Notes under the pieces: model-generated
What the model saw: only the letters and a program-made list of their open reading frames with translations
Told to the model about the DNA's origin: nothing
Database searches by the model: none
Made by a program: the position numbers and the translations under genes
Part shown: one piece after another, positions 8,670-17,612 of the stretch
Layout: each line of letters opens with the position of its first letter
Numbering within the stretch: position 1 is the first letter of the stretch
Assembly (NCBI RefSeq): GCF_040678635.1
Contig: NZ_JBFATZ010000007.1
Coordinates: 248,001-312,000 of the forward strand
Direction of reading: 5' to 3'
DNA from: Thermopolyspora sp040678635
Lineage (GTDB): Bacteria; Actinomycetota; Actinomycetes; Streptosporangiales; Streptosporangiaceae
Length of the DNA stretch: 64,000 nt

Positions 8670-9554
8670 TCAGATCGTCAGCTCGGTACGCCAGCTCCGC
8701 TTGGCCGTCCAGCCGAGCAGGCGCTCGGCCTTGGCGGAGGAGAACGCCGGGCTGGTGCCGGTCAGGCCGTCGGCGAGGCCGGCGGTGGACGGCAGGACGC
8801 GGGGGAGCAGTTCGGCCAGCGGCTCGCGGGCCAGCGCGTCGGCCGCGCCGGCGAAGAACACCTCGCCGTTGGGCAACTCGGGCAGCCTGTCGAGCAGGGC
8901 GGCGATCATCTCGGCCGCGTCCCGGGCGTCGATGTAGTTGAACAGCGAGACCCCGGCGATCTCGGGCCGGTCCAGCCGCTCGGCGATGGTGTGGCCGGAC
9001 TGGGTGGGGGCCCCGGCCCACTCCTCGGGCGACACCACGAAGCAGGGCCGCACCGCGGCGAACCGCGTCGCCGAGGAGCGCGCGCAGGAGGCCATCACCT
9101 GCTCGGCGACGAGCTTGGAGACGCCGTAGGCGTTCCACGGCTCGGTGGGGTGCTCCTCGTCGATGGGCAGGTACCGGGGGGCCCAGCCGGACGGCGCGCC
9201 GTACCCGATCACGGTGGGGCTGCTGGCGACCACGACGCGGGGCACGCCGACGGCGGCGGCGGCCTGGCAGGCGTTGAAGGCGAGCTGGGTGTTGGTGCGA
9301 AAGGTCAGCCCGTCGGAGCGGGCGAAGGGGGTGGCGATCGCCGCCAGGTGGACGACGGAGTCGGGGCGGAAGCGGGTCATCACCTCGTACGCCTCGCCGA
9401 GGTCGGTCAGGTCGGCGGGCAGGGTGGCGGCGGCCTCCGCCGGGGTGCCCGGCGCCAGGTCGACGCCGATCACCTCGTGGCCGGACTGCGCCAGCGAGGC
9501 GACGACGCTGCGGCCGAGCCGTCCGGCGCTACCGGTCACCACAATCCGTGCCAT
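8670..9554 (-). CDS. NAD-dependent epimerase-family uronate dehydrogenase (probable)
   Basis: Extended short-chain dehydrogenase (NAD-dependent epimerase/dehydratase family) of about 294 residues. The Rossmann motif GSAGRLG follows the initial MARIVVT, Asp in VIGVDL marks NAD preference, and the catalytic pair is in YGVSK. Uronate dehydrogenases have this architecture and oxidise glucuronate or galacturonate to the aldarolactone, the substrate for the neighbouring enolase-superfamily enzyme. That role is inferred from context; another sugar-nucleotide or nucleoside-sugar dehydrogenase is possible. ATG at 9554 is the start before the first strand. The promoter region holds a perfect LacI-type palindrome 32 nt upstream. 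Confidence 0.75.
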   Translation of the reverse strand: MARIVVTGSAGRLGRSVVASLAQSGHEVIGVDLAPGTPAEAAATLPADLTDLGEAYEVMTRFRPDSVVHLAAIATPFARSDGLTFRTNTQLAFNACQAAAAVGVPRVVVASSPTVIGYGAPSGWAPRYLPIDEEHPTEPWNAYGVSKLVAEQVMASCARSSATRFAAVRPCFVVSPEEWAGAPTQSGHTIAERLDRPEIAGVSLFNYIDARDAAEMIAALLDRLPELPNGEVFFAGAADALAREPLAELLPRVLPSTAGLADGLTGTSPAFSSAKAERLLGWTAKRSWRTELTI

Positions 9555-9585
9555 CGGGTATTCACGTCTCCCTGGGTATTGGACA

Positions 9586-9597
9586 GCAACCGGTTGC
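9586..9597. promoter_or_regulatory. LacI-family operator, proximal to the epimerase gene
   Basis: Perfect 12-bp palindrome GCAACCGGTTGC with the central CG typical of LacI/GalR sites, 32 bp before the leftward epimerase start. It matches a second site at 9732-9743 at 11 of 12 positions. The site's owner is most likely the LacI regulator encoded at 9784. Confidence 0.7.
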
Positions 9598-9731
9598 AAA
9601 AAGTATCAAGGCCTTCCGGCGGGACGTCAAGCGGCCCGGTCGCCGTCGGCCGGGCATGTCGGCCATGATTGACCAGATGGGGCTACAACCTCCGGCGTTC
9701 CGGCGGGCCGGGGTGAGGGCAACCGCCTCAC

Positions 9732-9743
9732 GCAAACGGTTGC
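9732..9743. promoter_or_regulatory. LacI-family operator, proximal to the regulator gene
   Basis: GCAAACGGTTGC, one base away from a perfect palindrome and from the site at 9586-9597. It lies 41 bp before the regulator's GTG, just ahead of an AT-rich TAATATTT stretch that could be the -10 region. Centre-to-centre spacing of the two sites is 146 bp, so looping or independent repression of both promoters is possible. Confidence 0.65.
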
Positions 9744-9783
9744 ACTAATATTTCGGGATCGGGGGAGATAAGGAGGGGCGAAC

Positions 9784-10779
9784 GTGGCGGTGACGATACG
9801 TGACGTGGCCCGGGCCTCCGGGGTGCACGTCTCCACGGTGTCGCGTGCCTTCTCCGCGCCGCACCTGGTCAACGCCGACACCCGCACGCGGGTCCTGGCG
9901 GTCGCCGAGGGCCTAGGGTACCGGCCCAACCGGGCCGCGCGGGCGCTGACCACCGGGCGTACCCACAACATCGGCCTGATCGTGGCCGACATCTCCAATC
10001 CGTTCTTCCCGCCGCTGATCAAGGCGGCGCAGGCGCAGGCCAGGGCTCGCGACTACCACGTGTTCGTCGCCGACACCGACGAGGATCCGCAGGTGGAGGA
10101 GGAGCTCATCCAGACCCTGTCCAAGCAGGTCGACGGCGTGCTGCTGTGCAGCCCCCGGCTGTCGAACCGGGCGATCGAGCGCCTGCGCGAGGACGTCCCC
10201 TTCGTCGTGGTCAACCGCCGCATCCGGGGCATGCCCACCGTGCTGATGGACGTCGGCCACGGCGCCCGCCGCGCCATCGAGCACCTGGCCGGGCTCGGCC
10301 ACCGTAGGATCGCGCTGGTCTCCGGGCCCAGCGGCTCGTGGACCGGCGGGCGGATGCGCCAGGCGGCCACCGCGGTCCGCGGCGTCGAGGTGATCGTCCT
10401 CGGCCCCAACGCCCCCACCGAGCAGGGCGGCCAGGCCGCGGCCGACGAGGTGATCGCCTCGGGGGCCACGGGCGTGCTCGCCTACAACGACCTGGTCGCC
10501 ATCGGCCTGATCGAGGGCCTGTACGAGCGTGGGGTGCGCGTTCCCGCCGACCTCAGCGTGATCGGCGTGGACGACATCGGCGCCGGGCGGCTCAACCGGC
10601 CCAAGCTCACCACGATCGCCATGCCCACGGCCGCCGCCGGGCGCCTGGCCGTCGACATGCTGCTGCAGTCGGTCGGCGACCAGGCCGCCCCCACCGTCGC
10701 CAGCCTGGAGACCGCCCTGGTGGTCCGCGAATCAACGGGAGAGGTACGCAGTGATCTTCGGCACCACGCCGTCGGGTGA
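9784..10779 (+). CDS. LacI family transcriptional repressor
   Basis: 331-residue regulator. The N-terminal helix-turn-helix (TIRDVARASGVHVSTVSRAF, residues about 4-23) and hinge RPNRAARAL are classic LacI, followed by the periplasmic-binding-like effector domain (NIGLIVADISNPFF; IGVDDIGAG near the end). A strong ribosome binding site AAGGAGG (about 9770-9776) precedes GTG 9784. Two LacI-type palindromes in the divergent promoter region point to control of the epimerase gene and of itself. The effector is probably a uronate, aldarate or pathway intermediate, by inference from the neighbours. Its 3' end overlaps the aldose epimerase gene. Confidence 0.92.
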   Translation: MAVTIRDVARASGVHVSTVSRAFSAPHLVNADTRTRVLAVAEGLGYRPNRAARALTTGRTHNIGLIVADISNPFFPPLIKAAQAQARARDYHVFVADTDEDPQVEEELIQTLSKQVDGVLLCSPRLSNRAIERLREDVPFVVVNRRIRGMPTVLMDVGHGARRAIEHLAGLGHRRIALVSGPSGSWTGGRMRQAATAVRGVEVIVLGPNAPTEQGGQAAADEVIASGATGVLAYNDLVAIGLIEGLYERGVRVPADLSVIGVDDIGAGRLNRPKLTTIAMPTAAAGRLAVDMLLQSVGDQAAPTVASLETALVVRESTGEVRSDLRHHAVG

Positions 10780-11761
10780 AACCGTTTTCCGTCACGTCCT
10801 GGCGAACGGTCGGCTGCGCGCCGCCGTCCTCACCTACGGCGCGATCCTGCAGTCGCTGGAGGTGGACGGGGTGAACGTGGTGCTCGGCTGCGCCTCCCTG
10901 GCGGACTACCTGACCCGGAGCCGCTATTTCGGCGCGGTCGTCGGCCGGTACGGCAACCGCATCGCGGGCGGGCGCTTCACGCTCGACGGGCGCGAGTACC
11001 GGCTGCCGATCAACGACGGGCCCAACAGCCTGCACGGCGGCGCCGAGGGCTTCGACAAGCGGGTGTGGCGGGCCGAGTCCGTCACCGGCTCGTCGATCAC
11101 CCTCACGCTGGTCAGCCCGGACGGGGACCAGGGCTACCCGGGGACGCTGACCGCCCAGGTCGCCTACACCCTCACGGCCGACGCCCTGCGCATCGAGTAC
11201 CGCGCCACCACCGACGCCCCCACGGTGCTCAACCTCACCAACCACTCCTACTTCAACCTCGCCGGGGTCGATGGGAACGCCGACCCCGGCGAGGGGCGAC
11301 CCGACGGCCGGTCCAGCATCGGCGGCTCACCCGGTGGCCCGGGGATCCTCGGCCACATCCTGCGCATGGACGCGCCCCGCTATCTCCCCGTCGACGCCAC
11401 CAAGATCCCCACAGGCGAGCTCGCCCCCGTCAAGGGCACCGACTTCGACTTCACCACCCCCCACGCCATCGGCGACCGCAGGAACGGCGCCTACGACCAC
11501 TGCTTCGTGCTCGAAGGCCCCGTCACCGTGACCGACCCGCTCAGCGGGCGCGTCATGGAGGTCACCACCACCGAGCCCGGCGTCCAGTTCTACGCCGGCG
11601 GCATGCTCGACCCGGCCGCCACCCCGTACGGCCCGCACGCCGGTCTCTGCCTGGAGACCCAGCACTTCCCGGATTCCCCGAACAGACCCGGCTTCCCCTC
11701 CACCGTGCTGCTGCCCGGCGAGGAGTTCCGCTCCACCACGGAGTATCGCTTCCCGGCCTGA
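10751..11761 (+). CDS. galM: Aldose 1-epimerase (galactose mutarotase family)
   Basis: Cytoplasmic mutarotase that would interconvert alpha and beta anomers of a hexose or uronic acid. 336 residues with GRYGNRIAGGRF, NSLHGG, the catalytic His in NHSYFNLAG and catalytic Glu in LCLETQHFPDSPN. GTG 10751 overlaps the 3' end of the repressor gene by 29 nt in another frame, so they form one transcript. A 17-residue Gly/Asp/Pro-rich insertion (about 177-196, DPGEGRPDGRSS) sits right after the catalytic His motif and is longer than usual. Its place in a uronate locus suggests it supplies the correct anomer for the dehydrogenase. Confidence 0.9.
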   Translation: MIFGTTPSGETVFRHVLANGRLRAAVLTYGAILQSLEVDGVNVVLGCASLADYLTRSRYFGAVVGRYGNRIAGGRFTLDGREYRLPINDGPNSLHGGAEGFDKRVWRAESVTGSSITLTLVSPDGDQGYPGTLTAQVAYTLTADALRIEYRATTDAPTVLNLTNHSYFNLAGVDGNADPGEGRPDGRSSIGGSPGGPGILGHILRMDAPRYLPVDATKIPTGELAPVKGTDFDFTTPHAIGDRRNGAYDHCFVLEGPVTVTDPLSGRVMEVTTTEPGVQFYAGGMLDPAATPYGPHAGLCLETQHFPDSPNRPGFPSTVLLPGEEFRSTTEYRFPA

Positions 11762-11820
11762 CCCGCCGCCGCGCGCGAAAGGCCGCGAAAGGCCGCAAAA
11801 AGAAGGCCGGGCGGAGGGGC

Positions 11821-12747
11821 TCAGAGGGCCACGCGCAGGTAGAGGGGGCGGTGGTCGGACTGGTAGGTGGAGTCGGGAAGGTGGCAGGCGCGGATGGTGC
11901 CCTTGGCGGCGAAGAGGTAGTCGAGCTTCTTGCGCGCGCCGTTGCCGCTGTAGGTCCACCGGCCGGTGCGGGCCGTACCGGCCTGGTCGCACTCGGCGTA
12001 AACGCGGTACGCGGGGGCGGCGGCGAGAAGGCCGCCGGGCGCCCCGGCGCCGCCGTCCGGCGGCGCGACGTTCAGATCGCCGCCCACCACGACCCGGTAA
12101 CCCGGCTTGGCGGCATAGCGCAAGAGCTGCTCGATCTGCCGGGTCCGGTACGGCGCGCCCGGCTGACGATCGTCATAGGCGGTGCCCGCCGACAGGTGCG
12201 CGCCGCAGGCGTGGATCCGCCTGGCCGGGATCGTGACGCACTGCGCGGCCCGCTTGACGTACCAGGGCGGGGCGTCGAGCGGCAGCGTGTCGAAGGTGAC
12301 CGCGTGCTCGGGCTCGGCGACCGCGACGGCGATGCTCTGGGCGCCCCGGGAACGCCCGGACTGGTCCGGGCGGCAGGCGTAGGGCCGGCCGTCGGCCGAG
12401 GTGAGCGCCCACGACCGCACGCTCCACTCCCGGCCGGTGGCCCGCTCCAGCCACAGCTCCAGGGGCCGCGCCGCCTCGGTGCAGAACTCCTGCAAAAACA
12501 CGATGTCGGCCCGGATCGGCCCGCCGATCACGCGCCGCCCGACGTGCTCGGCGAGCCGCTGCCCGTCGGCCCGGTACAGGCCGCACACCGGGTTGGTGGC
12601 CGTGCAGACGTTCCACGTCATGACCGACAGCTCCGCCCGCGCGGGCGCGGCGGGGGTCCAGATCGCCAGCGCGGCGACCACCGCGAGCAGCGTTCCCGCG
12701 ATCAGCAACCGCCACGGCAGGAGCCGGAGGGCGGGCGGCCGCATCAT
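11821..12747 (-). CDS. Exported endonuclease/exonuclease/phosphatase-fold protein
   Basis: Member of the EEP (DNase I-like) fold superfamily, about 308 residues. The N-terminus is a signal peptide or membrane anchor (RLLPWRLLIAGTLLAVVAALAIW, ending near APARA). Fold motifs follow: MTWNVC, DIVFLQEF (Glu metal ligand), HACGAHLSAGT (His), VVGGDLNVAP (Asp/Asn) and the terminal YQSDHRPLY (Asp-His). So the catalytic set is complete and the enzyme should act outside the membrane, as a nuclease or phosphodiesterase; the substrate is unknown. The start is one of two adjacent ATGs at 12747 and 12744. Convergent with galM; divergent from the MHS transporter. Confidence 0.85.
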   Translation of the reverse strand: MMRPPALRLLPWRLLIAGTLLAVVAALAIWTPAAPARAELSVMTWNVCTATNPVCGLYRADGQRLAEHVGRRVIGGPIRADIVFLQEFCTEAARPLELWLERATGREWSVRSWALTSADGRPYACRPDQSGRSRGAQSIAVAVAEPEHAVTFDTLPLDAPPWYVKRAAQCVTIPARRIHACGAHLSAGTAYDDRQPGAPYRTRQIEQLLRYAAKPGYRVVVGGDLNVAPPDGGAGAPGGLLAAAPAYRVYAECDQAGTARTGRWTYSGNGARKKLDYLFAAKGTIRACHLPDSTYQSDHRPLYLRVAL

Positions 12748-13051
12748 CGGCCCCCGGCGGCGCCGTTCACCGGCCCGCGTGCGCGACGACGGCGCGGAAC
12801 GGCCCGCGGAGAACGGGAACCCGCGGCCCGCCGGGCGCGACGGCACGTCCGGCCGGGCGGGTGGCGACCGTCCCGCGCCGGTGGCCGGGCTCGCCGGGCC
12901 GACCGGCCGCCGGACGAGAGCCGCGCGGAATAGATTTCCACTGTGCGAGAAGTTAGCAGACGCCGCCGAGGGCGGTGAATACCGGCGATCTTCTCTAAAG
13001 GGAACCGTCGCACATTCATCCGCCCGTACGGCATCGAGGGAGCATCCACGC
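12748..13051. other. Divergent intergenic region, 304 bp
   Basis: Separates the exported EEP-fold gene from the MHS transporter gene. It is locally less GC-rich around 12925-13020. I see no convincing promoter pair, hairpin or small gene in it. Confidence 0.4.
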
Positions 13052-14398
13052 GTGGCATTTGGCACCGGCACGGCGCCGGCATCGAGGCGAACCGTCTTCG
13101 CGGCCGCCTTCGTCGGCACGTCGATCGAGTCTTACGACTACTACATCTTCGGCACCGCCTCGGCGCTGGTCTTCGAAACGATCTTCTTCCCCCGGTTCGA
13201 CGCGACCGCGGGCACCCTGGCCGCCTTCGCGACGTTCGCCGTGGGATTCCTCGCCCGCCCGATCGGCGCGGCGGTCGTCGGCCATTTCGGCGACCGCGTC
13301 GGGCGCACGCCGACGCTGATCGTCACCCTGTTGCTGATCGGCGGCTCGACCTTCCTCATCGGCGTGCTGCCCACGTACGCGGCCGTCGGCGTGGCGGCGC
13401 CCCTGCTCCTGGTCGTCCTTCGCGTCCTGCAGGGGTTCGGCGCCTCGGGCGAGTGGGGCGGCGCGATCCTCATCGCCACCGAGAGCGCCGGGCCCGGGCG
13501 CCGGGCGCTGTACGGCAGCTTCGCCCAGTTCGGCGTCCCGGTCGGGGTGCTCACCTCGAATCTGGCGTTCCTCGCCGTCTCCGGCATGAGCGACGACTCC
13601 TTCGAGGCGTACGGCTGGCGCATCCCCTTCCTGATCAGCATCGGGCTGGTGGTCTTCGGCCTCGTCATGCGCCGGCGGCTGTCGGAGTCGCCGGAGTTCG
13701 AGCGGATGAGGCGGGAGAACAGGATCGTCAAACTGCCCGTCAACGAACTGGTCGGCCGCGACCGGCGCAACCTCGTGTTGGGCGCGCTGGCGGCGATGGC
13801 GCCGCCCGCCCTCGGCTACACGGTGATCGTCTACATGCTCACGTACGGCACGCAGCAGGTCGGCTTCGAGCGGAGCACCCTGCTGACGCTGATCCTCTCC
13901 TCGACCGTGATCTGGATCGGCGCGATCTACGCGTCGGCGCGCGTCAGTGACCGCGTCGGCGCCAAGAAGGTGTACCTCGCCGGCGCGCTGTCCGCGGTGA
14001 TCTGGCCGATCCCGATGTTCGCGCTGGTCAACACCGGCCGAGTGGCGATGGCGCTGCCGGCGTTCGTCGTCGCGGCGATCGTCCAGGGCGTCATGGCGGG
14101 GGCCCAGGGCGGCCTGTTCACCGAGATGTTCGACGTGCGGGTCCGCTACAGCGGCATCTCCATCGCCTACTCCGCGGGCGGCGTGATCGGCGGGGCGGTG
14201 ACCCCGCTCGTCGCGGCCGCGCTGTTCAAGATCTACGAGACCTCCACCGCCGTGGCCCTCTACATCTCGGCCCTGTCCCTGATCAGCCTGGTTGCCGTGT
14301 CCGGCGTCCAGAAGGCGGGCGAGGCCGCGAGGTGGCCCTGGGACCCGGTGGTGCACCGGCTGCGCCTGACATTGCTGCCGTCGGGGCGCAAGCCCTGA
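13052..14398 (+). CDS. MHS-type major facilitator transporter
   Basis: Proton-coupled uptake transporter of the metabolite:H+ symporter branch of the MFS, about 448 residues with 12 predicted membrane helices. Seen: the N-terminal SIESYDYYIFGTASALVF helix 1 signature, the loop 2-3 motif GHFGDRVGRTPTL, and LRVLQGFGASGEWGGAI on helix 5, all typical of MHS carriers for organic acids, shikimate or betaine-like solutes. The longer open frame upstream lacks conservation; GTG 13052 is preceded by GAGGGAGC at proper distance. The substrate is undetermined; a sugar-acid role is conceivable because of the upstream locus but not shown. Confidence 0.87.
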   Translation: MAFGTGTAPASRRTVFAAAFVGTSIESYDYYIFGTASALVFETIFFPRFDATAGTLAAFATFAVGFLARPIGAAVVGHFGDRVGRTPTLIVTLLLIGGSTFLIGVLPTYAAVGVAAPLLLVVLRVLQGFGASGEWGGAILIATESAGPGRRALYGSFAQFGVPVGVLTSNLAFLAVSGMSDDSFEAYGWRIPFLISIGLVVFGLVMRRRLSESPEFERMRRENRIVKLPVNELVGRDRRNLVLGALAAMAPPALGYTVIVYMLTYGTQQVGFERSTLLTLILSSTVIWIGAIYASARVSDRVGAKKVYLAGALSAVIWPIPMFALVNTGRVAMALPAFVVAAIVQGVMAGAQGGLFTEMFDVRVRYSGISIAYSAGGVIGGAVTPLVAAALFKIYETSTAVALYISALSLISLVAVSGVQKAGEAARWPWDPVVHRLRLTLLPSGRKP

Positions 14399-14420
14399 CC
14401 GACCCCTCCTGGCTTCCGAC

Positions 14421-14500
14421 CACCCCTGACCGCCCCTGACCGCCCCTGACCGCCCCTGACCACCCCTGACCACCCCTGACCACCCCTGACCACCCCTGAC
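14421..14500. repeat. 10-bp tandem repeat, eight copies
   Basis: Eight consecutive copies of CRCCCCTGAC (three with CG, the others with CA at the start) directly after the MHS transporter gene. On the opposite strand this reads as a GGTCAGGGG array. No gene or clear hairpin is associated. Confidence 0.9.
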
Positions 14501-14647
14501 CACGCGGTACGCGGCGCGGCGTCCGATCCGCCGAGACTTCCGTGTGGCGGGACGTCACATTCGTCCCCGCCACGGGCTGTAGTAGTCTGAGCCGCAGTCG
14601 GCCCAGGGCGGCCGACCTCGTTGATCAGGCAAGAGGTGGCAGGGCGA

Positions 14648-16270
14648 GTGGTTTCCACTGTCGGCGCCGCCCGTTCGCCGGGCAGCGTGGACGAGGCCGC
14701 GCTGAAGGCCTTGCTGGAGGTTTCCGGCGGAGGTCTGGCGGTGCTCGATGACAGGGGCCGTTTCCGCATGCTGAACCCCGCCGCCGTGCGCATCCTGGGC
14801 CGTCCGGCCGAGGAACTGCTCGGGCGGGCGAGCCCCTTCGACCTCGCCGCGCCCCTGGAGGGCGGTCACGCCTCCTGGCCGGTGCCGGACGGGCGCAAAC
14901 GCGACCTCGAGTACCGCGTGGCCCCCATCGGGGGCACCGGTTACGCGGTGTGGTTCGGCGACGTGACCGACACCCTGCGCCAGCAGGAGCGCCTCACCGC
15001 GATCGTGCGGGCGGCCTCCAGCGTCGCCGACCTGTACTCGCTGCGCGCGACCCTGGACGCGGTGGCGCACGAGGTCGTGATGACGGCGCACATCTCCGCC
15101 GTGCAGATCCTGGCGCTCGACGACCCCGAGGACGAGCTGCGCGTGCTCGGCATGGCGGGCTTCGGCGACGCGCGCGACTTCACCGACAAGCTCAGCGCGT
15201 GCCGCCGCCGCGGCGCCCGGGTCCGCTTCATGGACGCCTACCGCACCCGGCGGCCGATCGTGGTCCCGCACCGCAAGCCGGCGATCATGGCCGATCCCCG
15301 GTGGAAGCCGCTGCACGAGATCATGGGCTATCCCGACTGGGACTGCTTCGTGGCGATGCCCCTGATGGTCCGCGGCCGCTGCGTCGGCGTGATCAACGCC
15401 TACTACGCGCCAGGGGAGGATCCGGGGCCGGGCTCGCTGGCCTTCCTGGAGGCGATGGCGGGGCACGCGGCGGTCGCCATCGACACCGCCGCGTTGCTGG
15501 CCGACACCCGTTCGCACGAGCGCCGCCGCCTCGCCAGGGACCTGCACGACTCGGTGGTGCAGCAGCTGTTCTCGATGCGGATGCAGGCCAAGGCGCTGCG
15601 CGCCCAGCTCGACCGCCCCGACCCCGACCTGGCCCTGGTGGGCCGGGGCGCGGAGGAACTGGCCGAGCTCACCCAGAGCGCCCTCGCCGACCTGCGCGGG
15701 CTCGTCTACGAGCTGCGCCCCCTCGATCTGGCCGAGCACGGCCTGGTGGACGCGGTGCGGGCGCACGCCGAAAGCCTGCAGGCGCGTACCGGCCTGTCCA
15801 TCGAGGTGCGGGTGGCCGAGGGACTGCGGTTCGACGCCGCGCTCGACCAGCAGGAGGACCTCTATCGCATCGTCCAGGAGGCGCTGCACAACGTGGTCAA
15901 GCACGCCAACGCCAGCGAGGTCGTGATCCGCTTCGACCGGCTGCGGAACGCCGACGGCGACAGACGGCCCGTCGAGGACGGGATCGGCGAGCGGTGGCGT
16001 GACGATTGGGACAACGGCCTGTTGATCGAGGTCACCGACAACGGCGTGGGACTGGGCGGCGGTTCGCGCCGCCGAGCGGACGAGCTCGGCAGGCACACCC
16101 TCGGCCTGGTGTCGATGCGGGAGCGGGCGCAGCGGTGGGGCGGCCGGGTCGCCGCCGGTCCGCGCCCCGACCGCGGCTGGACGGTGGCCGTACGGCTCCC
16201 GGCCTCGCGCGCCCGGCGGTGGGACGGGACCGAGGACGGGCCGCGCGACGGATCGGAGAGCGTGCGTTGA
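14648..16270 (+). CDS. PAS-GAF sensor histidine kinase (NarL-type partner)
   Basis: Cytoplasmic two-component kinase of about 540 residues without membrane helices. Order: PAS-like domain (GLAVLDDRGRFRMLNPAAVRILG, about 20-110), GAF domain (about 130-290), HisKA_3 dimerisation helix with RRRLARDLHDSVVQQLFSM in which His300 is the phosphoacceptor, then a HATPase with N box (EALHNVVKHANAS) and GLVSMRERA. The signal is probably an intracellular small molecule or redox cue bound by PAS or GAF. GTG 14648 is used; TTG 14621 in the same frame is an alternative. The gene overlaps the response-regulator start by 4 nt, a coupled kinase-regulator pair. Confidence 0.88.
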   Translation: MVSTVGAARSPGSVDEAALKALLEVSGGGLAVLDDRGRFRMLNPAAVRILGRPAEELLGRASPFDLAAPLEGGHASWPVPDGRKRDLEYRVAPIGGTGYAVWFGDVTDTLRQQERLTAIVRAASSVADLYSLRATLDAVAHEVVMTAHISAVQILALDDPEDELRVLGMAGFGDARDFTDKLSACRRRGARVRFMDAYRTRRPIVVPHRKPAIMADPRWKPLHEIMGYPDWDCFVAMPLMVRGRCVGVINAYYAPGEDPGPGSLAFLEAMAGHAAVAIDTAALLADTRSHERRRLARDLHDSVVQQLFSMRMQAKALRAQLDRPDPDLALVGRGAEELAELTQSALADLRGLVYELRPLDLAEHGLVDAVRAHAESLQARTGLSIEVRVAEGLRFDAALDQQEDLYRIVQEALHNVVKHANASEVVIRFDRLRNADGDRRPVEDGIGERWRDDWDNGLLIEVTDNGVGLGGGSRRRADELGRHTLGLVSMRERAQRWGGRVAAGPRPDRGWTVAVRLPASRARRWDGTEDGPRDGSESVR

Positions 16271-16947
16271 GCGGGAACGAGACCCTGTCCGAGGTCATCC
16301 GCGTGATGATCGTGGACGACCACGCCATCATACGGCGCGGCCTGCAGGCCTACGTCGACACCGTGCCCTCGTTGCGGGTGGTCGGGGAGGCCGGCGACGG
16401 CCAGCAGGCCATCGCCCGGCTGCGGCAGTGGCAGACCATGGGCGAGCCGCTGCCCGACGTGGTGCTGATGGACCTGCAGATGCCGCGCATGGGCGGGGTG
16501 GAGGCGACCGCCGCGATCGTCCGGGCCCACCCGGAGGTGAAGGTCGTGGTGCTCACCAGCTTCGGCGAGGCCGAGCGGGTGCACGCGGCGCTGGCCGCCG
16601 GGGCCGCCGGCTACCTGCTCAAGGACGCCGACCCCGACGAGGTCGTCACCGCGATCCGCGCCGCGGCCGAGGGCGAGGTGCACCTGGACTCCGCCGTCGC
16701 CCGCCAGCTCACCCGGCGGATGGTCGCGCCCAACGTGGGCCTGTCCGCGCTCACCACGCGGGAACGGGAGATCCTCACGCTCGTCGCCCAGGGCTACTCC
16801 AACCGCGAGATCGCCGACCGCCTGGCCATCAGCGAGCGCACGGCCCGCACCCACGTCAGCAACGTCCTCAGCAAGCTGCAGCTCTCCTCCCGCACGCAGG
16901 CCGCCCTGCTCGCCATCAAGGAGGGCTTGATCCCTCCGCCGGGCTGA
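16267..16947 (+). CDS. NarL/FixJ-type response regulator
   Basis: DNA-binding partner of the preceding kinase, 226 residues. The receiver domain has the acidic pair in VMIVDDHA, the phosphoacceptor Asp69 in VVLMDLQMP, and Lys in YLLKDAD; the C-terminal LuxR helix-turn-helix is LTTREREILTLVAQGYSNREIA onward. TTG 16267 overlaps the kinase stop (TTGA) and has GGAG 8 nt before it, so it is preferred over GTG 16303 or ATG 16306, which would remove the N-terminal strand's lead. Target genes are unknown. Confidence 0.88.
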   Translation: MSGNETLSEVIRVMIVDDHAIIRRGLQAYVDTVPSLRVVGEAGDGQQAIARLRQWQTMGEPLPDVVLMDLQMPRMGGVEATAAIVRAHPEVKVVVLTSFGEAERVHAALAAGAAGYLLKDADPDEVVTAIRAAAEGEVHLDSAVARQLTRRMVAPNVGLSALTTREREILTLVAQGYSNREIADRLAISERTARTHVSNVLSKLQLSSRTQAALLAIKEGLIPPPG

Positions 16948-17038
16948 TCGCGGCCACGGGCCGGAGGATCCGCCGACGCCGTGCGGGGGTGTGCTCGCCG
17001 GGCGCACCCGCCCCGGACGACCGCCGGGTGCGCGTCGA

Positions 17039-17255
17039 GGGGTCGCGTTTCGAGTTCGCCGAGCAGTACACCATCAAACTCGAAGGGGCCCGCGTCGCGG
17101 GCTACGAAACCCCCGACCGGGGCGAAGATGGGGCGGTCGACGTAGCGGCCGGCGTTGTCGGCGATCAGGCGGCGCAGGGACGGTGCCCAGGCGGCGTACT
17201 CGGCCAGGAGGAGGGCGCGGATGGCGGCGGTGTCGTCGATGGTGAGGCCGTTGCC
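17039..17255 (-). pseudogene. Remnant of a FAD-dependent monooxygenase
   Basis: On the minus strand a stretch reading NGLTIDDTAAIRAL, AEYAAWAPSLRRLIAD, DRPIFAPVGG and GVLLG resembles the central part of TetX-like FAD-dependent oxidoreductases (the segment just before the GVTLLGDAAH FAD motif). The reading frame degrades there, the Rossmann N-terminus and the GD motif are absent, and no plausible start is near. I therefore read it as a decayed fragment within the 665-bp gap (16948-17612), which otherwise holds nothing I recognise. Family recognition is from memory of motifs only. Confidence 0.4.
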
Positions 17256-17612
17256 GGCGTGCTCGGCGCGCCCCGATGCCCTCCCGCACGCGACGATGCA
17301 CTCCGGCCGCCTGACCTGCCGCGACGATCGTGAGGACACGCCGGACGCGTACGACGGATGACGTAGCCGCCACCGGTCGCATCGCTCCCTTCACGGTTGA
17401 CATCGGGACGATTCTCCGTACCGGACGGCTTCCTACGGTTGTTCGTGAGCGCGGCCACGGACCCACGTCCGGCCGCGTCACCCCGGCCCGGGGCGCGATG
17501 CCCGCGTCCGCGGAGCCGGGAATTATCGTGTTGGCGACGAGGAGACGTCCCGCTTCCGAGGCGACGGGCCGTGATCGAGGAGGACGTGGACGCCGGTGAG
17601 AGTGGCCGCGGA

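Noticed and set aside
17330..17599. 89-residue plus-strand frame before the alpha/beta hydrolase
   Set aside because: Arg-rich composition, no start signal and no recognisable fold; overlaps the decayed monooxygenase region.
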